Source: CAUZSM01 sp963582685 | GTDB lineage: Archaea > Thermoplasmatota > Poseidoniia > Poseidoniales > Thalassarchaeaceae | Assembly (NCBI GenBank): GCA_963582685.1 | Contig: CAUZSM010000054.1 | Location: 1 to 10,768 of the forward strand | Direction of reading: 5' to 3' | DNA length: 10,768 nt | In this document: in pieces, positions 1 through 6,405 of the stretch | Position numbering within the stretch: position 1 is the stretch's first letter | How the letters are laid out: the number at the start of each line of letters is the position of its first letter | The notes under the pieces: generated by a model | What the model was told of the DNA's origin: nothing | Seen by the model: the letters and a program-made list of their open reading frames with translations, nothing else | Database searches by the model: none | Made by a program: the position numbers and the translations under genes

Positions 1-678
1 AAGGCATTCGCTGATGAATACGGACTGCCTTCCCCTGTGGAAATGCAAGGAGTGGAATTGGTCGATTGTCTAGAATCACTGCGTGCCGCCGGGACCATTG
101 ATGGCTACGTCACTTCTCTCCACCTATACGATGAAAGCGGGGCCGGCGGCAGACGCCACAGACTGTTCACTGATCCAAATGAAGTAGACGACATGCGATT
201 TCTGCCCTCTCCGCTGCATGGATTGACTCTACTCATCACCAGAGTTGGATTCCCCCTCGCACTGGCAGAGAAACTTGGTGACAAGGAGGCACACACTGCA
301 TGGCAATGTGAGAGGATATTGCTGTTCAGCCAAGAACCTGGGCATCGGGACCGAATCGGCATGGTGGTAAGGCATCGACAGGTCGCATCACTTCTGCGAC
401 GAGCCGACGAGGAGAGGGATTTACTCAGGGCACAAGCCCTGCTCGACGAGGAAGGCGAGGTGAGAGACTACGAAACCAAGGTGGAAATCATCATTGAAGC
501 CGTTTCACGCCGCGGAGACCGGACCCTGCTTCATGAAAGATTGATGCCAATTTCTGAGGCACTTCCAGTCACTAGAGTGATGGCAGGAGAATGGCGAACG
601 ATGGTGAGAGAGATTCTGGCTCCACACGAAGCCCATCCTCGACATGGAGAGGCTTGCCCACCGTTCATGGACCTGTGA
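1..678 (+). CDS. Hypothetical protein, 3' part of a gene that starts before the window
   Basis: The frame is open from the first base to a TGA at 676-678, giving 225 visible residues, so the true start probably lies upstream. The first internal candidates (GTG 37, ATG 43) have no Shine-Dalgarno sequence in front of them. I do not recognise the family. The visible protein looks soluble and has no clear membrane segment. It has a mixed N-terminal half that includes the hydrophobic stretch HGLTLLITRVGFPLALAEKL, then a strongly charged helical C-terminal half rich in Arg and Glu (for example RRADEERDLLRAQALLDEEGE), which could form a coiled coil. No catalytic motif is visible. A hairpin with a short T run follows it, so it is probably transcribed separately from the SAP-domain gene downstream. 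The codon pattern and the unbroken frame support a real gene; the function is unknown. Confidence 0.6.
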   Translation, partial: KAFADEYGLPSPVEMQGVELVDCLESLRAAGTIDGYVTSLHLYDESGAGGRRHRLFTDPNEVDDMRFLPSPLHGLTLLITRVGFPLALAEKLGDKEAHTAWQCERILLFSQEPGHRDRIGMVVRHRQVASLLRRADEERDLLRAQALLDEEGEVRDYETKVEIIIEAVSRRGDRTLLHERLMPISEALPVTRVMAGEWRTMVREILAPHEAHPRHGEACPPFMDL

Positions 679-704
679 CGGTGAATTCCCTAAGGTGTGA
701 TAGT

Positions 705-724
705 CGGCCCTTGGGGCCGGTTTT
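705..724 (+). terminator. GC-rich hairpin followed by a T run (terminator-like)
   Basis: CGGCCC (705-710) and GGGCCG (714-719) form a perfect 6-bp stem with a TTG loop, followed by G and four Ts (721-724). It lies 26 nt after the stop of the first gene and ahead of the SAP-domain gene. It has the form of an intrinsic terminator. Archaeal termination depends mainly on the T tract, and four Ts is short, so the role is inferred. Confidence 0.35.
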
Positions 725-732
725 GAAGCGCA

Positions 733-740
733 ACATATAC
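733..740 (+). promoter_or_regulatory. Possible TATA box for the SAP-domain gene
   Basis: ACATATAC is the most TATA-like stretch between the upstream hairpin and the SAP-domain gene. If it is used, transcription would begin about 25 nt later, near 763. That lies after ATG 751 but before ATG 775, which favours 775 as the translation start. The match to an archaeal TATA box is only partial. Confidence 0.3.
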
Positions 741-774
741 AGCGGCAAGGATGCGCAAAGCGTTGCGAGGCTGG

Positions 775-2466
775 ATGGAACACGACGAGGAGAAACTGCT
801 AGGACTCTACACGAGCCGCCTAGACGAACTGCGCGAGTTGGCTTCTGCCAACGACCTTTCTCGCAGTGGAAACGTCGAACAATTGCGGGCTAGGCTCATC
901 GCTCATCTAATTCTTGCAGACACTGGCCTCGATTCAGATTCAATCATTGAGATGAGCAACAGGGACCTCTCCGAGGTGTTGGGTATTTTCGGTGTGAAGC
1001 GCTCAGGTTCAATCAAGGAAAAACGTCAGCGTCTTTACCTGCATCTCAATCACGACCCAAAGAAACTCAATCCTGAAGCGGCTGCAGACATGACCAGGGA
1101 GAATTTGCATGAATTATGCAAGTCCTTGGGTCTGCGGCTCTCGGGCAACAAACAGCAACTATTCGCCCGCGTAGTCGGTGTGGTCGCCTCACAGGAAGGG
1201 TCGTGGGGGAAGGTGAAGAAGAGTCTGCGTCGGCCCCGTGTTGATGTCACCCCTGCACAACCCGCCGCTGCACCTGCAATGCCCGATAATGAGGCTGCTG
1301 AGTTAGCCGCTATTATGCGGGAAAACATTGACTCCATCGATGTTGAGGCAATTGCCGACGTTCTCATCGACGATGATGAGCCGGAGGCAGTTGCTGAAGC
1401 GACTGTCAGCACGGCAGTCGAAGTCACCATCGATGAAGGAGCGGGGGCAGCGATGATGGAGTTGGAAGCCAGAACCGCGGAACTACAGAGTCACATCCGA
1501 GAATTCCTCATCATCGGGAAGGTGCACGACTCTTCGGACATCAGCGCGTTCGTCGACGACCTCGGTGACCGAGGGTTCCACGTCAACCATGCGGTTGTCC
1601 GCGACAATATACTCGACGAAATCCAGCGAATGATTGAGCTGCGAGATGCCGAAAATGAAGCCAGTAGTGTCGCTCCGGGTTCTTGGAGAGAACGCAAGGC
1701 ATTGCGCCGACTTGAGGAGGTGCGACCCACACTGTTGGACTCACTTGAGAGCATACTCGATGATGCAGAGGGAGACATAGCCCTCGCGCGCGTAAGATTT
1801 GAGGCAGCGGCTGGTGAAGCAAATCTGGACCTTGATTTACCAGCAATCAGTGGCAGAGTGCACGGTCTATTCGACTTGCAGGTCTCGCTACGGGCTGCCG
1901 AAGTAGATGAAGACCCCGTCACCGCTCGCCGCAGGCGAGCGATGGATGTGATTTACCGAGGTTCTCAAGATACTACACCTGAGGCAATGCGCACCCTGCA
2001 ACGCTTTGAGGAACAAATTGAGTCATTTGAGAGAGTAGTGGAGACCATCGTGCGCAGAGCAGAGGGCAAATTCGGCCCGGTCGAGCACGCACTTCTCATC
2101 AGATTCCTTGAGAGAAGAGGCTGGGATGCTTCTCACCCAGAGGTTCGCCCAAGAGCAATTGCGGCGGCAGGAGTTCTCGCATCCGCAATGGGTTACATCC
2201 ATCCAGATGACGTGCCAGGACTACCTACTGCACTCTCACTCGACCCCGACAAAGTCGCTGATGTGGTCGATTCATTGCGGGGATTGCTCGTCGATATGGG
2301 TAAAGCTGCCCCAACCGAAGCCAGTGTTGCCCACGGTGTGCCTGCCGAAGCAGCAGGAGTAGCAGAGGAAGTTGCGACGGTCAGCAGGGTACGCGACAAA
2401 CTTGACAACGCGGATGCACTGTTGTTGCGTCTATCCAAGGGATTCAGTGCAGAAGACGTCGAGTGA
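775..2466 (+). CDS. Protein with three tandem SAP-type DNA-binding motifs and a helical C-terminal region
   Basis: The N-terminal third holds three SAP-like helix-turn-helix repeats. In the 563-aa form they are at about residues 12-46 (LRELASANDLSRSGNVEQL), 60-91 (MSNRDLSEVLGIFGVKRSG) and 105-138 (ENLHELCKSLGLRLSGNKQQ). Each shows the SAP pattern of L, then G or N, L, then S-G and a K/E-Q-L-R helix. SAP motifs usually bind DNA, often AT-rich or structured. After them comes a Pro/Ala-rich linker, an acidic region around 185-225, and a long predominantly helical C-terminus of unknown fold. No nuclease or ATPase motif is visible, so a structural chromatin or repair role is inference. ATG 775 is chosen because GAGG (767-770) precedes it at 4 nt and the TATA-like stretch lies about 35 nt upstream. 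ATG 751, in the same frame, would add eight residues and is nearly as possible. The gene ends 3 nt before the end of the convergent minus-strand ATPase gene. Confidence 0.75.
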   Translation: MEHDEEKLLGLYTSRLDELRELASANDLSRSGNVEQLRARLIAHLILADTGLDSDSIIEMSNRDLSEVLGIFGVKRSGSIKEKRQRLYLHLNHDPKKLNPEAAADMTRENLHELCKSLGLRLSGNKQQLFARVVGVVASQEGSWGKVKKSLRRPRVDVTPAQPAAAPAMPDNEAAELAAIMRENIDSIDVEAIADVLIDDDEPEAVAEATVSTAVEVTIDEGAGAAMMELEARTAELQSHIREFLIIGKVHDSSDISAFVDDLGDRGFHVNHAVVRDNILDEIQRMIELRDAENEASSVAPGSWRERKALRRLEEVRPTLLDSLESILDDAEGDIALARVRFEAAAGEANLDLDLPAISGRVHGLFDLQVSLRAAEVDEDPVTARRRRAMDVIYRGSQDTTPEAMRTLQRFEEQIESFERVVETIVRRAEGKFGPVEHALLIRFLERRGWDASHPEVRPRAIAAAGVLASAMGYIHPDDVPGLPTALSLDPDKVADVVDSLRGLLVDMGKAAPTEASVAHGVPAEAAGVAEEVATVSRVRDKLDNADALLLRLSKGFSAEDVE

Positions 2467-2469
2467 GCC

Positions 2470-3711
2470 TCATCGCGCCGCCGAATAGAAAGACTGGACC
2501 ACCTTGGTCACTTGCTCGATTCCACGCACGCCGCGCTTTGCTAGATCAACAAGAATCTGTTCTCGGTGCTGAATGTGTGCCTCAAAGTCCGCCGGCTTGA
2601 TGCCCGCAGCAGCACACAGTGTCTCTCGGAACTTGCTCGGCACACCAGTCTCCACAATGGTATCGCGAGTTGGGTCGTACTTCCAGATTGGATTCAACCT
2701 CGGTTTGTCACCCTCCATTCCGGCAATCTCAGCCACTTCAGTTACCCTTCGCACAGTCTGACCGCCAACGTAGATGCGAGTTTGCATGATGATTAGGTCA
2801 AGCCCAGTCAACATGATTGGTGGCACGTTCATTGGAGCCGATGTCAATCGAGTAACGGTCTCGGCTGCGGTGTTTGAGTGCAAACTACCGCAAGAACCGT
2901 CGTGACCAGTATTCATCGCTGTCAGCAGAGTTGTAGCCTCCGGACCGCGAACCTCACCGACGATGATGCGGTCAGGCCTCATTCGCAAACTGCTCTTCAA
3001 GCATTCATCCATCCCTACAGATGGCGTGCCGTCAGGTCGCTCCTGGCGAGTTTCCATACGCAGCCAGTGGTCGTGGTAAACCTGCAACTCAGCCGTATCC
3101 TCGACAGTTACCAAGCGCTTGTGCCATGGAATGAACATCCCCAGACAGTTCAGCGTAGTCGTCTTTCCAGAGCCAGTGCCACCTGCGATGACGAAATTGG
3201 CTGGACGCGCATCCAACCCCTCAATCCAGACCCACATCATTGCGGCGAGGCGGCTGTTCACCGTCCCCCAGTTGATCAGGTCAATCATGGTGATTGGGTC
3301 TTCTCTGAACTTCCTGATGGTCAAAGTAGGTCCATCTGGCGAGATAGGAGGTAGAGTTCCGTTCACACGCGAGCCGTCGGGCAATCTTCCATCGAATATC
3401 GGCACCAGTCCCGGTCCATCACCCACAGAGATGTTTGTCAACGCTGCAATGTTCTTTGAAATTAGAATGCCCTCGTCATCGTCAATCCAGATATTGGTTC
3501 GGCAGATGCCGTGCTCACGGTGAGCCACCTTGACACACTGTGCACCGCCATTGTACATCACCTCCTCAAGCGAGTCGTCCTCGAGTAGGACCGCAAGGGC
3601 CCCGTACTGATTATCTTCTACGGTTCCATCGTAGTGATACATTGGACTTGGATGCCCTGCCTCAAGAAATATTGTCACTCGTCCGTATTGCGCTAGCACT
3701 TGTTCCGACAT
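2470..3711 (-). CDS. Type IV pilus/secretion assembly ATPase (TadA/FlaI/VirB11 family)
   Basis: This 413-aa protein is a hexameric secretion-ATPase family member, predicted to power pilus or filament assembly at the inner face of the membrane. The order of motifs is complete: a Tad/archaeal-type N-terminal signature (DDSLEEVMYNGG, about 45-56), Walker A GGTGSGKT (177-184), an Asp box (VTVEDTAEL, 201-209), Walker B (RPDRIIVGEVRG, 245-256) and a His box (TGHDGSCGSLHSNTA, 268-282). All expected catalytic residues are present. At 413 aa it is shorter than typical archaellum FlaI (about 500 aa or more) and closer to TadA/VirB11 in size, so its N-terminal region is compact. It is the last gene of the minus-strand block. 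It starts 7 nt after the stop of the T2SSF gene upstream, with GGGGTG (3720-3725) 8 nt before the ATG. The family is certain. Which pilus system it serves is not, since no pilin, prepilin peptidase or archaellum accessory gene is in the window. Confidence 0.93.
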   Translation of the reverse strand: MSEQVLAQYGRVTIFLEAGHPSPMYHYDGTVEDNQYGALAVLLEDDSLEEVMYNGGAQCVKVAHREHGICRTNIWIDDDEGILISKNIAALTNISVGDGPGLVPIFDGRLPDGSRVNGTLPPISPDGPTLTIRKFREDPITMIDLINWGTVNSRLAAMMWVWIEGLDARPANFVIAGGTGSGKTTTLNCLGMFIPWHKRLVTVEDTAELQVYHDHWLRMETRQERPDGTPSVGMDECLKSSLRMRPDRIIVGEVRGPEATTLLTAMNTGHDGSCGSLHSNTAAETVTRLTSAPMNVPPIMLTGLDLIIMQTRIYVGGQTVRRVTEVAEIAGMEGDKPRLNPIWKYDPTRDTIVETGVPSKFRETLCAAAGIKPADFEAHIQHREQILVDLAKRGVRGIEQVTKVVQSFYSAAR

Positions 3712-3718
3712 TTTTCAT

Positions 3719-4468
3719 TCACCCCAAATTTGCGAGAACTCCTGCGAAGATCTCGATATAGACCAATGAGGACAGAGCCCCCCAGAAGGGAGCCCACCAC
3801 AGGGCCTGTTTCGTTCGGCCGAGCATACGGCCGCTCACTCCCACGCAAACTGCGGAAGCGAGGATATGGAAGGTAATCATCCAACTATGGATGTTCCCGA
3901 AATAGGCGCCACCGGCGCCGGTTGCGAATGCGCCGAACATGAACCCCATGATGACGGGGAGCAGCAAGCACATGAGCATGATGAGGAGGAAGGATTGACC
4001 TCCCATCTCCTTCTCGCGCTTATTGACCAACTTGTTGAGTCGGTCATATTCGATTGACATGCTATTGGTCACCTCCTGTAGAGGTGCATTCTGCTCGATG
4101 GCAGAAGAAAGTAGATTCATCACTCGCTGAATCATTACACTGCGAGTTAGTAACGCGTATTCTGCCAACGCGGCATCAAAGGTGGTTGCCTTTGCCCTCT
4201 TCATGGCCTGAGTCATCAAAGAGCCTGTCTCGTCCCTACGCGTGGAAGCGACTTCGTGCAACGCCTGTTCGATACCGAGCCCGGCTCCGACTGAGTTTGA
4301 CATTGCCTCAAGAATTTCGGGCAAAGCCTCCTCTAAACGACGACGGCGGCGGTGCTCGATGATGCCGGGAATCGCACCGCAGGTACAAGCGATTGCGATA
4401 GGAATCAACAGCACGAGCACAAAACTGAGTGAGATGTCTTCGTAGAAGTCCCACAGAATCAAATTCAC
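3719..4468 (-). CDS. T2SSF-domain membrane platform protein (TadC/FlaJ-like)
   Basis: This 249-aa integral membrane protein is the likely platform on which the neighbouring ATPase acts. The type II secretion F-domain motif is clear at about 49-73 (LPEILEAMSNSVGAGLGIEQ), followed by a cytoplasmic helical bundle to about residue 155. Predicted membrane segments lie at about 14-37, 158-183, 196-216 and 222-246. A cluster of Arg residues (HRRRRR, 39-44) directly follows the first segment, consistent with a cytoplasmic domain. It is about the size of one Tad platform half (TadB or TadC) rather than of the large two-domain archaellum FlaJ. It starts with GTG inside a GTGA overlap with the stop of the upstream gene, so the two are probably translationally coupled. 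TTG at codon 3 sits 5 nt after GGGGGTG and is an alternative start. The partner motor is encoded immediately downstream. Confidence 0.85.
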   Translation of the reverse strand: MNLILWDFYEDISLSFVLVLLIPIAIACTCGAIPGIIEHRRRRRLEEALPEILEAMSNSVGAGLGIEQALHEVASTRRDETGSLMTQAMKRAKATTFDAALAEYALLTRSVMIQRVMNLLSSAIEQNAPLQEVTNSMSIEYDRLNKLVNKREKEMGGQSFLLIMLMCLLLPVIMGFMFGAFATGAGGAYFGNIHSWMITFHILASAVCVGVSGRMLGRTKQALWWAPFWGALSSLVYIEIFAGVLANLG

Positions 4469-5040
4469 ACCCCCGGGTCTTTGGTATGTGCTCGCAGACC
4501 TACGAATACCATCGCCGCGACACTTGCGAGTAGAGAGGGGCCGAAGCAGGATGCCGCGGCGGTAACCGTGCTCATGTCCATGAACGGGTTGTCAGCAGAC
4601 ATCATCAGTGGAATTATCGCAATGGTGCCGAAGATAATGGGAGCAAGCATACCGAAAGTGAGCATCATAGTAGGAAGGCCACTGAGTACCTCAATGTACT
4701 CCTTCATCTTCTCATTACGCTCCTCCTCCTCGCGCTCGGCCTGCTGCTCTAGAGAGCGCAGCAAATCGGTATCGTTAGCAACATTATTTCGCAGAGTATT
4801 GATGAAACGGCGATATGATGTGCTCTTTGAGCGTGTATGAATCTTGGCCAGTTCATCTTCAAGCCGTGAACCACGCCCAAGATTGTTGAGGATAGTTGCA
4901 AAATCAGCGGATATTACGCCATATCCACCACGGCCAATGATGTGCATAGCGGTCTCAAGTCCAATACCTGAACCGACTAGAACCTGTAGCGCTCTCATCG
5001 AATACAGCAGGTCGCGCTCCTCCTGCTGTGTTGAACTCAA
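4465..5040 (-). CDS. Second, small T2SSF-domain membrane protein (TadB/TadC-like)
   Basis: This 191-aa protein has one T2SSF domain: the motif MRALQVLVGSGIGLETAMHI lies at 15-34, followed by a charged helical segment (EQQAEREEEERNEKMKEYIE, 98-117). Two membrane regions follow at about 121-147 and 160-183. It lacks the N-terminal membrane segment seen in the 249-aa partner and is short for a TadB/TadC protein (usually near 300 aa). Archaeal Epd-type and bacterial Tad systems likewise use two separate platform proteins, so a heteromeric platform is likely. The start is unusual. The first codon after the TGA of the upstream gene is TTG 5040, in the same frame, with only a distant GAGG (5052-5055). 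ATG at codon 15 has no usable Shine-Dalgarno spacing and would cut into the T2SSF motif. Translation may therefore depend on reinitiation after the preceding gene, or on readthrough. The last base pairs overlap the next gene as GTGA. Confidence 0.8.
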   Translation of the reverse strand: MSSTQQEERDLLYSMRALQVLVGSGIGLETAMHIIGRGGYGVISADFATILNNLGRGSRLEDELAKIHTRSKSTSYRRFINTLRNNVANDTDLLRSLEQQAEREEEERNEKMKEYIEVLSGLPTMMLTFGMLAPIIFGTIAIIPLMMSADNPFMDMSTVTAAASCFGPSLLASVAAMVFVGLRAHTKDPGV

Positions 5041-5385
5041 TCAATCCACATCCTCAAGCAATTCAAAAATGAAAGCGCCGTCATCACCTTCGTAGTGCAG
5101 TCGGCCGAATGCCACCTTGACCTCCACCTCAGTGAAAGGGTCCAAAAGGTAGGCTTGTCCAGAACTGAAAATCTCCAAAACCTCGCGATATGACGTCAGA
5201 TTCAGGTGGCCAGTCAATGTGTAAACTGCACTCTCTGAACCCTCATCAACAAGGTCGTCTCCTTCTCCTCCTCGCTTCACTTCCCTAGTGAGTCGCCGTC
5301 TGATATCTATGGTGATACTACAGTCACTAAACTGCAGCCAATCACCATGAGCTCCCCGAAAGAAAACTGTTCCTGCCTGTGCCAC
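5041..5385 (-). CDS. Unrecognised 114-aa beta-rich protein heading the pilus gene cluster
   Basis: I do not recognise this protein. It is small, soluble-looking and probably beta-rich, with alternating hydrophobic stretches (AGTVFFRGAHGDWLQF near the N-terminus, VEVKVAFGRLHYEGDDGAFI near the C-terminus) and an acidic tail ending in ELLEDVD. It has no class III signal peptide and no hydrophobic N-terminal helix, so it is not a pilin, and no enzyme motif is visible. GTG 5385 is chosen because GGAGG (5392-5396) precedes it by 6 nt; a TTG at 5427 would add 14 basic residues but has no such support. Its TGA stop is directly followed, in the same frame, by the start codon of the T2SSF protein, which ties it to the pilus cluster. 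A regulatory or cytoplasmic accessory subunit of the pilus machine is a guess from position only. Confidence 0.65.
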   Translation of the reverse strand: MAQAGTVFFRGAHGDWLQFSDCSITIDIRRRLTREVKRGGEGDDLVDEGSESAVYTLTGHLNLTSYREVLEIFSSGQAYLLDPFTEVEVKVAFGRLHYEGDDGAFIFELLEDVD

Positions 5386-5391
5386 GCGATG

Positions 5392-5396
5392 CCTCC
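5392..5396 (-). promoter_or_regulatory. Shine-Dalgarno site fixing the start of the 114-aa gene
   Basis: GGAGG on the minus strand lies 6 nt before GTG 5385. It supports that codon over the upstream in-frame TTG 5427. Confidence 0.6.
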
Positions 5397-5457
5397 CACT
5401 ACGGGATGTAGCCCGAAGCGACTTCAAGGTAGCGGGTATGGTGGGTCACTAAGATAC

Positions 5458-6405
5458 TCAGTTGGAGAGTGGTTTGAACCACCCGAATCGGGCTTCGATA
5501 ATCTCACAATCGACATCACGCAACTTATCGATAGCGTTCTCGATTGCTGCTTCATCATTGATACCCCGCTGTGCGCATCCCTGAACTATGCTGTTGTAGT
5601 CGAGACCATCCTCACCTGCCTTCTCCTTAATCAGCGATAGAACCGTCTCCGGTATGTCTGCTGCACCTTCCTCACTATCTCCACTGGCTTCTGCCTGTGG
5701 AGCAGCAGCAACTTCAGGTGTGGAATCTGCCTCATCCTCGTCGAATGATACGAAGCGGCCTTCCGCTGCACTGAGAGCCTGTAGCACACCTACTTTGTAG
5801 GACTCAGGGTCCCAATCGGGATAGTGTCCCAAGGCGAGAAGCAGACCATCATGCAAATCCTCAGGAACACCGGCTTCACGCAGTGAATCCGGGCTTGCAT
5901 CAGCGCATTCCTTCGCCTTGCTCCAAGCGTCGATACGGCGCATGGTATGGTCAGCAGCATCGATTAGCCACGCAGCGTAGGCCGCACGGTCGATGATTGC
6001 GTGGTCCTCCAGCCTCATTCGTACGAAAAAGCCACCATCCTCGGTCTGGTAATGATTGCTTTTGCCTACGCAAGTCATCAAAAAACGGTCGCCGGACTCA
6101 AATCGTGCCAGTAACTCCTCCATCTCTGAATGTAACTCTGGCTGGAATGAGCCAACACTCCACATATGGCGACCTGTCGGGTCACGCACCGAGCCTTGGT
6201 ACATCGGTCCTCGTTCGGTGTCGCGGCGCTCAAGCCCCTCGATTACACCGGCAACCAACATCCGATTCACCTTAGCACCAAGTTTAGTGATGATGAAAAC
6301 TGGGTCAAACTCGCCTTCGCCACCATCTGGCAGGCTCGACTCGTAATACTCACGAGCGAAAAGACGAATCGCGGATTGGCGCGAATGGCGTATGCGCTCG
6401 GTCAT
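5458..6405 (-). CDS. RPA-associated protein (COG3390 family)
   Basis: This 315-aa protein matches the archaeal partner encoded next to RPA, a single-stranded-DNA-binding cofactor in replication and repair. The N-terminal part (about 1-140) looks like an OB fold and contains the family signature GAKVNRMLVAGVIE (43-56). A helical middle follows (about 140-215), then an acidic Ala/Glu-rich linker (about 220-250) and a C-terminal region (about 251-313) that reads like a winged helix (IPETVLSLIKEKAGEDGLDY). ATG 6405 is chosen because GGAGGTG (6411-6417) lies 5 nt upstream and the ATG overlaps the RPA stop as ATGA. A TTG at 6420 in the same frame would put that Shine-Dalgarno inside the gene. The overlap argues for co-translation with RPA and for a stable complex of the two proteins. 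The winged helix and the linker suggest an additional protein or duplex-DNA contact; this is inferred. Confidence 0.88.
   Translation of the reverse strand: MTERIRHSRQSAIRLFAREYYESSLPDGGEGEFDPVFIITKLGAKVNRMLVAGVIEGLERRDTERGPMYQGSVRDPTGRHMWSVGSFQPELHSEMEELLARFESGDRFLMTCVGKSNHYQTEDGGFFVRMRLEDHAIIDRAAYAAWLIDAADHTMRRIDAWSKAKECADASPDSLREAGVPEDLHDGLLLALGHYPDWDPESYKVGVLQALSAAEGRFVSFDEDEADSTPEVAAAPQAEASGDSEEGAADIPETVLSLIKEKAGEDGLDYNSIVQGCAQRGINDEAAIENAIDKLRDVDCEIIEARFGWFKPLSN

Noticed and set aside
2467..2469. The 3-nt gap between the convergent SAP and ATPase genes as a sign of a special overlap element.
   Set aside because: Tight convergent ends are common in compact genomes, and no hairpin or T run is present here.
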